This document shows positions 25,310 to 36,906 of a stretch of 64,000 nt of DNA, in pieces. The position numbers and the translations under genes were made by a program. Below the pieces are notes generated by a model that made no database searches, had not been told where the DNA came from, and was given only the letters and a program-made list of their open reading frames with translations. Origin of the DNA: Phaseolus vulgaris (Eukaryota; Streptophyta; Magnoliopsida; Fabales; Fabaceae); contig NC_023757.2 in assembly GCF_000499845.2 (NCBI RefSeq), forward strand, positions 6,172,118 through 6,236,117, read 5' to 3'. Each line of letters starts with the position of its first letter. Within the stretch, counting starts at the first letter, position 1.

Positions 25310-25317
25310 TATAAATA
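25310..25317 (+). promoter_or_regulatory. TATA box of the antisense gene
   Basis: A perfect tataaata, in the context ccctataaatagggg, lies 143 bp before the ATG at 25460 and between the PPT and the antisense gene. This supports a promoter of its own, separate from the LTR promoter. Confidence 0.7.
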
Positions 25318-25459
25318 GGGGTCTACCAGCGTCGAGGTCCCTCATTTGTGTTCGTGAGTTTTTCTTGGCAGCCGAGTGATCCTTCGTCCACTGCCGAGTG
25401 TTGAGTGACCGTTCAGTCGTCTTTCTTCGCCCAGCCTAGTTTATCAGCCGAGGTTAGTA

Positions 25460-27538
25460 ATGTGTTGCGAGTCTAGTCTTTCCCCTCCTCCCTTGGGCGA
25501 CCCGTGCTCTCCCGTCGGTCGCTCGTCTTCGATGGGGTCTTCTGAATCGTCACCCTCTTCTTCTTCCTCTTCGTCATTCACCACCGACCCTGTTTCGGTT
25601 GGGGTGGCCGATGCTCCATCCCCGATGGAGGTTGTGAGGGGGGATGCCCCGGCCAATGTTGTTGACCGATCGGACTCGCCCCCAATGGCCGTCCCCTTAG
25701 GGGATTTTAGTTGGGTGGATCCTAGAGTGATGGATGTCTCGTCTATCTATGAGACCGAGGAGTCTGTGGCAAAATTTTTGCTCAGGCGACCGGTTTTAAA
25801 GGCGGAGGAGTTTTCTTCCCATTTTAGCATCCTACCTTGTGGGGCGGCTGAGAGGGTGTGCATGGGGCGGCCTGGTTCCGATCCCCCTTTCTTTTATATG
25901 TACACTTGCTTTTTTGTTGATCTTTTTATTTCTCTTCCTTTTGATGAGTTTACGATGGGCGTCCTTCAGACGCTCAACGTTGCTCCCACCCAGGTTCACC
26001 CAAATACCTGGGCGTCCCTTCAAGCCTTTCGCTTGTTGTGTGACGTTATGCGTCTTTACCCCACGCCTTCATGTTTTCTTTCTTATTATAACTCCCATCC
26101 TGCCAAGAAGGCCGCTTGGCATTCGCTGGCCGGCCGGCCCGGTAGCGTTCTTTTTTATCTCTTTGCCCTTTCTTATAAACGTTTCAAAGAGAGGTTTGTG
26201 AAGGTCGTGATCCGGCCCGAGGCGACCGCTTTCTTTTTTGACTCGACCGGGCGGTCGAAGTTCCCTCTTTACTGGACTCGGCAACCTTGCGAGTTTAAGG
26301 AGTGGCCGAGGCCGACGGAGGGTGAGAACGAGCTGGGTGTCCTTGCTCTTTTTGACGCCCTCCCGAGGAGGCTTCCGTGCCGGGGGCTGATTGGTGCGTA
26401 TGCCAAGTCTGCGCGTTGGGCGGCTGTGAGGGGTATGTGTCTTGGTTTGCCTTAGTCGGTCGGTCGGTCGGTCTGTCTATTATTTTTTAACTCCTTAATT
26501 TGTTTTGCAGAGATAATGGTTAACGAGCGACCGAGCGCCGTTAGCGTGCTTGACAAGCATCGGCAGAAGGCGGCCGAACGAAGGGGTCGTCGAAGCTTGG
26601 AGGTGATACCGCCGCCGAGTGATGAAGGGGTGGTCGGCCCATCTCACAAGTCCAAGGGGTCGGTTGGCCCCACCCATAAGTCCAAGAAGCGTCCGAGGGG
26701 CGCCAGCAGCATTGCCACCACCACCCGGTCTCCCAGGTCCATGCCAACGCCTCCTCCTTCCCGATGGGTATCTGCTGAGGCGGCGTCGGGCACTCCCGGG
26801 GCCTTGGTGCACTCAGAAGCCTGTCCATCTGTGGCCGATGCCCAGGCGGCTCTCACGCCCTTCGACATTTTGGGGGCCGGGTATCGGTTCTCCCGGAGGG
26901 TTCGCGTCGCGCTTCCAGATGAGGCTCGGGACCCCCTGCGCAGCGTCGCTCCCTCGGAACTGCTAAGGAGCGGCTTCGAGTTGATGTGCCGGTCGGTCGT
27001 CCTTGTCCAGAGCGGGCTTCAAGGCCAAGACCGTCAGGCCGAAGATGTGTCCGCCTTGGAGCATAAGCTGTCGGAGGCTGTCGAGGATTTGAAGCAGTCC
27101 CTAGCTGCAAACACTAACCTCTCGGCCCGGATTGCTGAAGAGGCGGCCGAGAGGGAGTTGGCGCAAAAGGAGGCGGCCGAGGCGAGGCGCCAGCTGGAGG
27201 CCGAGAAGCTGAGGGCGGCCGCCGAGATCGCCAACTTAAGAAAGTTGGTTGAAGAGAAAGATGGGCAGCTTTCTGCCTCGGCCACTGAGATGGCCGCCCT
27301 TCAACTCGCGAAGGAGCAAGCCGAGGCCGAGCTTGACGAGAATTATGAGGAGGCCGAGGAGTTGCTGAGGCAATGCTTCGAGAGGGCCGTTCGTCAAGCG
27401 CACGTGCTCTACGGTGGGCCGCCGGCCACTGGTAGCTTCGACCTTGATTATGAAGTTTATCAGGGTCGGTTAATGCCGAGTGCCGAGGCAGCTGCCTTGG
27501 CTGCCCAAGAGGCTGAACCGGCCGAGGTCGAGATCTAG
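25460..27538 (+). CDS. Antisense two-exon gene of the Tat element ('putative gypsy type transposon' family)
   Basis: Exon 1 is 25460-26432 and exon 2 is 26511-27538; donor ggtatgtg and acceptor ttttgcag join in frame (phase 1) to give 666 aa. The N-terminus is Ser/Pro/Asp-rich (about residues 1-90). Residues 95-324 form the conserved block of the family annotated in databases as 'putative gypsy type transposon', with FFVDLFISLPFDEFTMGVLQ and later FERFVKVV-like and WPRPTEGENELG text. Exon 2 begins with a basic Pro-rich linker, then a long Ala/Glu-rich coiled coil (roughly residues 505-610, e.g. AAEARRQLEAEKLRAAAEIA), and ends with an acidic tail. No stop or frameshift breaks it, in contrast to gag-pol on the other strand. 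The function of this family is unknown. Confidence 0.82.
26455..26476 (+). repeat. (GGTC)n run inside the intron of the antisense gene
   Basis: About five copies of the tetramer ggtc lie within the 78-bp intron. Confidence 0.7.
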
Positions 27539-27779
27539 GGCACGGAGGCCGAGGCTGAGGGGGGCGGGTTCGTCGAGATTCAAGATTAGGTTCACCGTTG
27601 GCCGGGTTGTGTCCTTTTCTTGATTTTTTGCTTTCCTCCGAGGTCGGGGTGTGACCTCTTTGTTTTGTTTTTTGTTGTATCACCCTGCTTTCCTTTATTA
27701 ATATGAATTGGCTTTCCTTTCACTTGGTTTGGTGTAAAAATTTGGCAAGTTAATCACTCGATCTCCCATTGGAAGAGTA

Positions 27780-28260
27780 GAAAGTGGGCGGTCGGTTGAT
27801 AAGTGCGAGCGTTAAAATTCGAGTAAGTAAAATATGGGCGATCGGCCACTAATTGCGAGTGTTTAAATTCGAGCAAGTAAAACATGGGCGACCAGCCACT
27901 ATTTGCGAACGTTTAAATTCGAGCAAGTGAAATACGGGCGATCGGCCACTAAGTGAAACGTTTGAATTCAAGCAAGTGAAATACGGGCGATCGGCCACCA
28001 AGTGCGAACGTTTGAATTCGAGCAAGTGAAATACGGGCGATCAGCCACCAAGTGCGAACGTTTGAATTCGAGCAAGTGAAATACGGGCGATCGGCCACTA
28101 ATTGCGAACGTTAAAATTCGAGCAAGTGAAACACGGGCGATCGGCCACCAAGTGCGAACGTTTGAATTCGAGCAAGTGAAATACGGGCGATCGGCCACTA
28201 ATTGCGAACGTTAAAATTCGAGCAAGTGAAACATGGGCGACCGGCCACTATTTGTGAAAC
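27780..28260. repeat. 50-bp tandem repeat array (about 9-10 units)
   Basis: The landmark gggcg recurs at 27786, 27836, 27886, 27936, 27985, 28035, 28085, 28135, 28185 and 28235. The unit contains 'gggcgatcggccac' and 'gaattcgagcaagtgaaa'. The array lies between the 3' end of pol and the 3' end of the antisense gene. Confidence 0.92.
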
Positions 28261-28515
28261 AGGCCGGCACTTGCGATGTTAATCGAGCAAGTGGGCGATC
28301 GGTTGGCCGGTACTTGCGATGTTAATGGAGCAAGTGGGCGATCGGTTGGTCGGCACTTGCGATGTTAATCGAGCAAGCGGGCGATCGATTGGCCGGCACT
28401 TGCGATGTTAATCGAGCAAGTGGGCGATCGGTTGGCCGGTACTTGCGATGTTAATAGAGCAAGTGGGTGATCGGTTGGCCGGCACTTGCGATGTTAATCG
28501 AGCAAGTGGGCGTTC
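28261..28515. repeat. 43-bp tandem repeat array (6 units)
   Basis: The landmark gatgttaat recurs at 28275, 28318, 28361, 28404, 28447 and 28490, exactly every 43 bp. The unit shares 'gagcaagtgggcgatcgg' with the adjoining 50-bp array, so one array probably derives from the other. Confidence 0.92.
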
Positions 28516-28616
28516 GGTCATTACTTGTTTGGTAGAATATTTCCAACACTTTGATGAAAACGCCTCGTTAAAACCTCCCTGGTTGGGTGAGGAAAGAGTG
28601 CGTGTTTTTATTGATT

Positions 28617-31600
28617 TTAGCTGTAATAGAACTTGAGGTGCGTGGCATTCCACGTCCTCGGTACAATTTTTCCTGAAAGCCATTCTAGATGATAGGCTCC
28701 TCCTTGTGCAACTTCTCGGACTCGGAAAGGCCCCTCCCAGTTGGATGAGAACTTCCCTTCATTCTTTCTAGCGTCGCTGCGCATTCTCCAGACGAGATCG
28801 CCCTTCTGGAAACATCTCGGCCGGACTTTGGTGTTGTACCGCCTGGATGCCCGGGCTTTGCAGGCAGCCTCCCGAATCTTGCTTTTGTCACGCATCTCAC
28901 TTACCAGGTCGAGGTTGACCGCTAGGCTTTCCTCGTTTAGGGTGAGATCGAACATTTGCCGTCGTATGGTGGGCTCGGCCACCTCAACCGGGATCATTGC
29001 CTCGGTTCCATATGTCAGGCTGTAGGGTGTTTCCTGTGTGGTAGTTTGGGGGGTGCACCTGTACGCCTAAAGTACCTCGATCAACTCCTCGGTCCATCGG
29101 CCCTTTGCTTTGCCCAGGCGCTTCTTCAGCTCGTTGAGTATGACCTTGTTGGCGGCCTCGGCCTGCCCATTGGTTTGTGGGTGTTCCACCGAGGCCGTGA
29201 CGGACTTGATGCCCAGGTCGTCATAGAAGGACTGTAGGCCTCGGTCGATGAACTGTCGGCCATTGTCAGTTACTATTGTGTGTGGGACGCCGAATCGGCA
29301 AACTATGCTCCTCCATACGAAGTTTTGTACATTCTTCGCCGAGATGGAGGCGAGGGGCTCGGCCTCGATCCATTTGGTGAAGTAGTCGACTCCCACCAGG
29401 AGGAATTTGGTCTGCCCCTTCCCTGGGGAGAATGGACCAATAATGTCCGTCCCCCACATGGCGAACGACCATGGGGAGATGATGCTATGCAGTTCTTCCG
29501 GCCTGATGTGGTGGAGGGGGCCGAACTCTTGGCACTTGGCGCATTTTTTCACATATTCGGCACAGTCGCCCTGCATGGTCGGCCAGTAGTAGCCGGCCCT
29601 CAGAACTTCGGCGGCCATCGTCCTCGTCCCGGCGTGATTTCCGCAGATTCCTTCATGGATCTCGGCCAGGATGTACTCGGCCCTTTTGTTGGTGATGCAT
29701 TTTAGCAGGGGGGTCGAGTAGCCTCTCCGATACAAATCTTCGTTGATCATGGTGTACCGGGCGCATTGCTGCTTCATCGCCTTCTCTTGGCCGGCCTTGC
29801 ATGTGCCGTCCGTTAGATAGTGGATGACGGGTGTCATCCAGTTGTCGGCGTCGGCCTCTTCTTCTTCAATAGCCAGACACTCGGCCTCGGCCTCCGTCAC
29901 ACTAGGGTGTCTCAGCCATATATGTATGACTGACCTCTGGTGGCTCTTCTTTTTGGTGATCGAGAGCTTGGACAGGATGTCGGCCCTTTTGTTGTCCTCC
30001 CTCGGTATGTGTTGCAAGGGTGCTTTGCTGAAGCGGGCGATACTGTTTTTGGCCGCGTGGTAGTACCGCTGCAGCAAAGGCTCTTTAACCTCGAAATCTC
30101 CGTTGACTTGGCCGACCATCACCTGGGAGTCGCTTTTGCATGTAACCTCGCGCGCTCCCATGTCGTAAGCTAGGTTCAGCCCGGCCAGCAAGGCCTCGTA
30201 CTCGGCCTGATTGTTGGTCGCCCGAAATCCGAACTGGAGGGCTTGTTCCAAGAGGAGGTCGCCCGGCCCCTCCAGGACGACTCCCGCTCCACAGGCTGTT
30301 TTATTTTAGGAGTCGTCCACGTAGAGAGTCCAACCGCCCGAGAGGGTGGGCAGTGGTGTCAGCTCGGCCGAGAAGTCGGCCAAGCATTGAGACTTGATGG
30401 CGCCCCTCAGCTCATAATGTATGTCGAACTCGGAGAGTTCGACCGACCATCCTATCATCCTCCCTGCAAGGTCCGGTTTAGATAAAATTTTAAAAATAGG
30501 GTAGTCGGTTCTTACAGTTATGGAGTGATTTTGGAAGTAGGGGCGCATCCGTCTTGCCGTGAGGACGAGTGCGAGAGCCACCTTCTCAATCATCTGATAT
30601 CGGGTCTCGGCCGAGTGGAGGGTTCGGCTGACAAAGTATATGGGTCGCTCCTCGCCCTCGGCTTCCTGAACTAGGGCAACGCTGACTGCTTCTTCCGAGA
30701 CTGCTAGATATACCAGGATTGGGACATCGGGTCTCGGCTTCTGGATGACGGCCGGAGACGTGAGGAACTCTTTGAATTTTTTGAAGATTTCCTCGCATTG
30801 GTCGTCCCAGACGAATTTTTTACCTTTTCGGAGCAACTGAACGATCGGCCTCGTCCTCTCGGCCATGCGGGGGACAAACCGAGAGAGGGCGGTCAGCCGC
30901 CCAAGGAGTTGTTGTACCTCCTTCACGGTGTTCGGGCTTCTCATGCTGAGTATGGCCTGGCATTTGTCGGGGTTGGCCTCTATCCCTCGGTGGGTGAGCA
31001 TGAAGCCTAGGAACTTTCCTCCCTCCACCCCGAAAGTACATTTTTCGGGGTTTAGTTTCATGTTGACTCCCCTTAGGGCCTTGAAGACCTCGTCCAGATC
31101 CTTCAGATGTTGCTCGAACGAGTCAGACTTCACGACTATGTCGTCCACAGAGACTTCTACCGCCCGACCTATCAGACCCTTGAAAATTTTGTCCATGAGG
31201 CGCTGGTAGGTCGCCCCGGCGTTCTTGAGGCCGAACGGCATGACCTCGTAGTAGTAGTTGGCGTTGGCTGTCATGAAGGCCGTCTTCTCCTTGTCCCGCG
31301 GGTGCATGCTTATCTGGTTATAGCCAGAGTAAGCGTCCAGGAAGCTCATAATTTTGTGGCCGGCCGCCCCATCCACCAGGCGGTCAATGTTCGGGAGGGG
31401 GTAGGTGTCCTTCGAGCATGCGCTGTTGATGTTTCTGTAGTCGACGCACATCCTCCAGTTACCGTTAGGCTTGGTAACCATGACGACGTTGGTCAGCCAT
31501 GTCGTGTATCGGGCCTCCCTTATGAATCCGGCCGACAGGAGCTTGCCGGCCTCCTCCTTCGCCGCGAGTCGCTTTTCGTTGCCCAAGTCCTTCTTCTTTT

Positions 31601-33965
31601 GGGAGATCGGACGGGCTTCCTTAAATATGGACAGTCGATGAGTGATGACATCCGGGCTTACTCCCGGCATGTCGGCCGGCGTCCATGCGAACATGTCGAC
31701 ATTCTTTTTTAGCGCGGCGTGCATGACCTCGGCCTCGGCCACCGCCAAGGCTGTCCCCACAGCCGTGCTGTGCTCTTCGTCGAGGAGGGGGACTCTTCTC
31801 AGCTCCTCTCTTGCCTCTAGCCTGTCCTCGGTCGCCCAGGGATCAAGGTCTACTAGTGCCACGGTTGGTTGGGCTTCCCTCGGCCGGTCCTTCTTGGGGG
31901 AGCGGTTCTTTCGGGAGGACTTTCTCGGCCGGAGGGGAGAGGTGTCTGCCCTTAGAGGCTCCACCCGGAGGCTCTCGGCGTAGCACTCTCGTGCTTCTTT
32001 CTGGTCCACGTGGACTGTGAGAATGTCTCCTGTCTTCGAAGGGAATTTCATTGCGAGGTGAGGGGTTGATACTATGGCCATCAGCCGGTTGATGGATGGT
32101 CGGCCGAGGAGGATGTTGTAGGAGGTGTTGGCGTCGATGACCAGGTACCGGATTTTGATGGTCCTGGTGTTCTTCCCCTCTCCGAAGGTGGTGTACAAGT
32201 CGATATACCCCTTGGTACCCACCCTTTCGCCCGAGAATCCTACCACGTGGTCGTCGTATGGCATCATCTCGGCCTCGGTCATTCTCATGGCCTTGAAAGT
32301 TTTCCAGTAGAGGATATCTACCGAACTTCCTTGGTCCACGAGGGTCTTCCTTATGGTGAATCGATCTATGTCGACCGCTATCACCATCGGGTCGTCCTGC
32401 TGGCGATAGTCTACGCCTTTAAAGTCTTCGTCCGTGAACGTGATGGGTGGCATCCTTGGTCGGAACGCCACGGCGTTTACCTGGTGTACCGCCCGGAGGT
32501 GCTTCTTCCGGGCGTTGTTTGTGCTTCCTCCCCCGGCGAAACCGCCGGCTATAGTGTTGATAACCTCTCGGTTACCTCTTCTATCGCCCTCCCTGGGGGG
32601 ATCGTCTCTTCGAGGGGGATTGGCCCTTGCGGGTTGCCGGTCGCCTCTGTTATTTTGGTTTTCTCGGCCGCGCTGGGGTGATCTCGTCCGTCTGGGTGGA
32701 TCCGCCCGGCCGGGTGGGTCTCAGCCATTCCTGATGAAACGGCGGAGATGCCCAGCCTGGATAAGTTCCTCGATCTTATCCTTAAGGGCCTGACACTCGT
32801 CGGTTGAGTGTCCGGTGTTTTGGTGGTACCGGCACTGTTTCCTCCGGTCGGCATTATTTGGGCTGGCCACCTTCCTTGGGGGAGGGATCAACTCGGCGTT
32901 GAGGGCCTCGTCCAAGATCCTCCCTCTCTCAGCCGTCAACGGCGTGTATCTTGAGAATCGAATTGGTCGGTCTCGGTTCTCCCATCACCGGTCAGTTCTC
33001 TGTATCGGCCGCGCCTGGCGGTCCTTTTCTTCCTTCCTCTCTCTGCCGGCCTCGGCACGGGCCTGGTTGCGGAACTCTCTTAGTTCCTCCAGCTGCATGT
33101 ACTTAGCGGCTCTCTTTCTCAGCTCGTCCAGGCTGTCGGCCGGCTGCATGCATAGGTTGTCGGCAAAGGGCCCCGGGCGCAGGGCTGTTAGCATGTGATG
33201 CATGGCGACATCCGGACTCAGATTTCGGATGCTCATCGCCACTTTACTGAACCTATCCACGAAGGCTCTCAGGGACTCTCCCTTCTCCTGGCGGATGCCT
33301 ACCAGGGCGATTGAGGTCAGATGGTGCGGCCGGCTGGTCGCGAATTGTGTTTCGAACTTTGCGACGAGCATGGCAAAGCTGTCGATGGAGTTGGGTGAGA
33401 GCTTGGTGAACCAACTAAGGGCTGCACCCTTCAGGGATGTCGGGAACACTCGGCACAAGACGGCGTCGTCCGAGGTGTAGAGGCTCATATGGGTGGTGTA
33501 GGCGTCCATATGCTCGTCCGGGTCGGTCGACCCGTCGTATCGGTCTCGGTTGAAGCCCTTCCACTTCTCAGGAAGTGGGACTTCGATGATGTTGTTTGTA
33601 AAGGGGTGACGGCGGTTCGGGTCGGCCGTCAGGGTCGTCCGGGTGGATCTGATTAGGCATGACTCGTCGCCCATTTCAGTCTCGCGGGGAGGGGGTCGGC
33701 CTCTCGTCCCCTCGGCCACATCCGGGTTGGGGGGAGAGGTGTAGGACTTGCCGACCACGTTTGTCGGTATGACAGAGGGTCCTCCCTCCCCCAGCTTCTT
33801 TCTCATGTCCTCGTTCTCCCTGCGGAGAACTTGCAGCTCTTGCTCATTTCTCTGAGCGGCCTCCTCGGCCTTTCTTCGCATCTCGGCCATCTCCCTCTGG
33901 AGAGACAGCAGCAGCATTGTTTGGTCGACTTCAATCATTCTTTCCATGCTTCTTGTTGAAACCAT
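28617..33965 (-). pseudogene. gag-pol polyprotein of the Tat element, four premature stops
   Basis: A single frame of 1783 codons runs from ATG 33965 to the stop at 28617. It is broken by TGA at 32985, TGA at 32721, TAA at 30306 and TAG at 29067 (where relatives have Trp), with no frameshift. In order: N-terminal coiled coil; gag core (SLYTSDDAVLCRVFPTSLKG, HHMLTALRPG); knuckle-like CRYHQNTGHSTDEC with His in the second Cys position; protease LVDQGSSVDILY; reverse transcriptase with CVDYRNIN and MPFGLKNAGATYQ; RNase H; a second RNase H with NNQAEYEALLAGL and KSDSQVMVGQ; integrase with the HHCC zinc region and a D,D,E set in GTDIIGPF, IVTDNGRQF and HPQTNGQAEA. The RT catalytic box reads VSVDD where YVDD is usual (Tyr to Ser). 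There is no chromodomain. It normally produces the capsid and the replication and integration enzymes; this copy should not make a full product. Confidence 0.93.
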
Positions 33966-33997
33966 CTACTTTTTTCCTTCAGCTAGTTTCCCTCGGC

Positions 33998-34015
33998 CCC
34001 ACGGTGGACGCCAAT
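33998..34015 (-). other. Primer-binding site of the Tat element
   Basis: Directly inside the 5' LTR the minus strand reads attggcgtccaccgtgggg, close to the TTGGCGCCCACCGTGGGG-type PBS common in plant Ty3/gypsy elements. Confidence 0.8.
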
Positions 34016-34649
34016 TGTTCCTGCTAGGGAGATGGGACCTAGAGAACTGTTGAAGTCTTCTTCTTCTTCCTTCGGTCGGGCAGATGACTATGTGATGAGC
34101 TGGGATTCTTCTCGTCCTCCTGCTTATCCTTTGGTACGCGGGACTCGGTCGTCGGGTGAACACCGGATGGTGGGGGTACCTGCGAAGGCACTCTGACGCT
34201 CAAGTCAGTAAAGCGGGTGGTTAGCTCTCAGGTAGGTGAACAGTAATAATGACATACCTTACTCCTTGAAATGTGTGCTATTTATATTATTCTAGTGGGC
34301 CTACCTTGTTGGGCCCGCTTATCGAGGTGGATACCGCTTAGGGTTGCATTACCTAATTCTTGATGATGGATTAGCTTCACTGATCTCGGTTTGAGCGTTA
34401 ATTGTAATGGGGTTCGGCCGTCGACCAAATTCTCATGGTGAGGGCCGGCCATCGGTCACATACCCGTGGCCTTCGGCTGTCTCAGTTGAGTCTCCAACGG
34501 TCTCGGTCGCTCGGCAAAGTCTCCAAAAGGTCTCGGCCTCTCGGTCTCTCGGCCAAGTCTTCAAGGGGTATCGACCATTCGGTACCTCGGTTAGATTGAC
34601 TGGGCATCGGGCAGCCAGGTGGATCCCGGTCTCGCCCAGTACCGGTACA
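34016..34649 (-). repeat. 5' LTR of the Tat element (634 bp)
   Basis: Direct repeat of 24219-25043 lacking its 191-bp duplication. A minus-strand TATA-like atataaatag lies at 34288-34279. It ends TACA beside the gatac flank. Confidence 0.92.
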
Positions 34650-34792
34650 GATACATTAGCAACCTTACTCCATTATACAACTCTCTTTCTTTGTCTAAAA
34701 TTTCAATTTTTGTATGAAATGACAAAAATACCTTTTTTTTTTAATATCATCAATTAGAGTTTGTATAATGAAGTAAGGTGTCAATATATCAT
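34650..34792. mobile_element. Short MITE interrupted at its left end by the Tat element
   Basis: Left arm 'accttactccattatacaact' (from 34661) and right arm 'agtttgtataatgaagtaaggt' (34757-34779) are inverted repeats; with flanking bases the arms reach about 34 bp. The bases atgatat just left of the Tat element (24212-24218) complete the left terminus when matched to 'atatatcatt' at the right end. The retrotransposon therefore appears to have inserted into the MITE's terminal repeat. Confidence 0.65.
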
Positions 34793-34866
34793 TGCTCTTT
34801 ATAAAAACACCACCACATTTCTATTTGTTAACATATCGTTATTTAGTATAGTTGCTTACGTATGTA

Positions 34867-34868
<2 letters not shown>

Positions 34869-34905
<37 letters not shown>
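34869..34905. repeat. (AT)n microsatellite
   Basis: About 18 AT dinucleotides without interruption. Confidence 0.95.
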
Positions 34906-34909
<4 letters not shown>

Positions 34910-35546
34910 GAAACATATAAATCCAAACTTATTATGATATAACAGATAATATCATCACATCTTGTTATAATAGATTTATCCTATTTATTTTATGCACCAA
35001 AAAATATTGTTAGTTTATCCTATATTGCATATTGTATCATTATAATAAAGCATTTATCTTATGGGAGGAATTCTGATAGGAAATAACAAGACATATGATA
35101 AGAAAATAATATTATAATTGGATTTTAAAAGTGAAAATGATCAACCTCGGCCAATATATAAAATTTAAAATAAGATTTTGTTGAAAATCTCAAGTCATGG
35201 TCTTGTAATTTATTTGAAAACGAATACTGAAGTCATCCTTTCTTTGCCATTATTACTTGGTTCCAAAATGTTAAACATTATGCACTCATCCATATAAACA
35301 TTCTGAAGAATTTTAATGTGTAGCAAATAATATGTGGCTAGAGTTTTAACAGGGAAAGGTCGTATTCATCTTTTAAGTTGGAACAAATATACCTCTATAA
35401 ATTTCTTGGCTCATAATGAAGATATTAAATTACTAGAGTATGGCCCCGGGACAAACATTTCTTTCAATAATTTTCAGGTTCTAAACCCATACCGGTTTAT
35501 AGGCTAATTTTTCTCCATGAAAGGCTTGTGTGGCCAAATCTGAGAC
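34906..35546. other. AT-rich intergenic DNA
   Basis: Nothing recognisable was seen in this stretch. Confidence 0.4.
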
Positions 35547-35960
35547 CATAAATGTCAGGCTCATTCTCCCTGTACCATATCAATTCTAATTCACATCCAA
35601 CACACTAACATAAAATGTTTATGTAATTAATGATTTAAAAGATTTTACTTTCCGAATATTTATATATGTAATTCAAATTATAAAGTTTCAGATATACTAG
35701 TTTAAAACTAATATGTCACTTTCGGATTTAGCTATCCAGAAACTTACAGGACAGCATAAATGATCTTCTAGATGCCAAGATCTATAAACAAACATAAATG
35801 AATTTCAGATCCTGATTTCAACACCATTTATAACATACCATTATAGACATGAAAATCCAGAACTCATAACTCACTTCTGGATATGACTATCCGAAAGCTT
35901 AAATGAAGTACGAAAATAACCTTCAGAATATTTAAATCCAGAGGATATAAAAATCACTTT
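35547..35960. mobile_element. Eroded relative of the MULE (fragment)
   Basis: It begins 'ggctcattctccctgtacc', similar to the MULE terminus 'ggcagattctccctgcacc'. It then carries seven or so diverged 'ttcggatataactatccg'-like palindromes at the spacing seen in the intact element's repeat clusters. No right terminus or duplication could be identified. Confidence 0.5.
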
Positions 35961-36906
35961 CATATGTTAGGTCCATATCTTAAATGATATATTGAAGGGA
36001 TAAATTCCCTAAATCTCATCATATTTAGTCCATATTCAACATTTTTAATGAACAGATTTCTAACAAGTTAAACAATTTCTAGCCTTCCAATGTGTCGAAC
36101 ATATCTAGTAGTACTGTATGGGGCATTGACCTAAGAAATAATATTATAGCCTGATGGAACACCTCTTAAATGAGGTGGTTTGGAATTTATTGCAGAAGGA
36201 AAAATTCCTTGGCTCTCATATATACATGTCACTATCGTTAGTTGCATGTCCCTGTAACGACATTCTATTCTTGAAGTTTCTCTTAGCTGTGTGGTCAATA
36301 ACCTCATTTTTTTGTTACCATTTTTCTTATCATCAGTGAAAGAATTCACAGGGAGTACTGTTGTTTTCTATTATTTTCTTTGTAGTTTTGTTGGTTGAAA
36401 TTGGATGTGCTATTTCAAATAGCCGACAATTACACAGTAAGAAATTTGGCAATTACTACAGAGTAAGGAAAATATCTTGAAAAGTAAAAGGGAAGAAAAC
36501 TATCCCATTTATGTGCTAAAATAAACTTTCTGGATATTAACCAGATCCAACAAAATACATAAAAACAAAGCTATGCAACAACTTTTCTCAGGTCTTCACT
36601 TCACAATACTAGGTCACTTTTCACTTCCCTTTCTTTTTATGAGACCAAAAGCATGACTACAAAAAACATCCATTTTCGTCACCTTTTTAACCAATGCAGA
36701 TTCTGAATGGAAAAGTATTCATGATATCAAAGCTCACAGAAAAGTACAACAAGATTATTAAGAGGATATGACTGTAGAAGTAGACGAGAAACACCTTGAC
36801 CTTACTATCGACGTGGAGATTTGAAGCCCATAAGATGCACTCTTTGCCTTTCTCACACTTCCATACGTATAGTCACACATAATTGAACAAATATCTTAAA
36901 CTTATG
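35961..36906. other. Intergenic DNA downstream of PKS1
   Basis: No gene was recognised. The portion close to 36906 should contain the PKS1 3' UTR. Confidence 0.4.

Larger units (their letters stand above)
24219..34649 (-). mobile_element. Ty3/gypsy retrotransposon, Tat lineage, with antisense gene
   Basis: The element is 10431 bp long and minus-oriented. LTRs are 34649-34016 (5') and 25043-24219 (3'), each TGTTCC...GGTACA when read on the + strand. Target duplication is gatat (24214-24218) versus gatac (34650-34654). From 5' to 3' in its own sense it has the PBS next to 34015, one gag-pol frame (33965-28617), two tandem arrays (28515-27780), an oppositely transcribed two-exon gene (25460-27538 on +) and a G-rich PPT beside 25044. 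The second RNase H domain after the first marks the Tat lineage, and antisense ORFs near the 3' end are known from Tat members such as Grande. By eye the LTRs differ at about 7-8 positions in 634 bp apart from one 191-bp duplication, so the insertion is fairly young. Confidence 0.93.

Noticed and set aside
26495..27683. Minus-strand frames opposite exon 2 of the antisense gene
   Set aside because: They are GC-driven shadows of the coiled-coil frame with Arg/Pro/Ser-rich random composition.
27780..28515. Regular short repeats as a CRISPR array
   Set aside because: Units are contiguous with no unique spacers, differ from each other, and sit inside a plant retrotransposon.
28741..32681. Plus-strand frames of 60-200 codons across pol
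   Set aside because: The minus strand encodes all the recognised protease, RT, RNase H and integrase motifs; these are mirror frames.
24219..34649. Integrated pararetrovirus
   Set aside because: The order protease-RT-RNase H-RNase H-integrase, true LTRs, PBS and PPT fit Ty3/gypsy; no movement or coat protein was seen.
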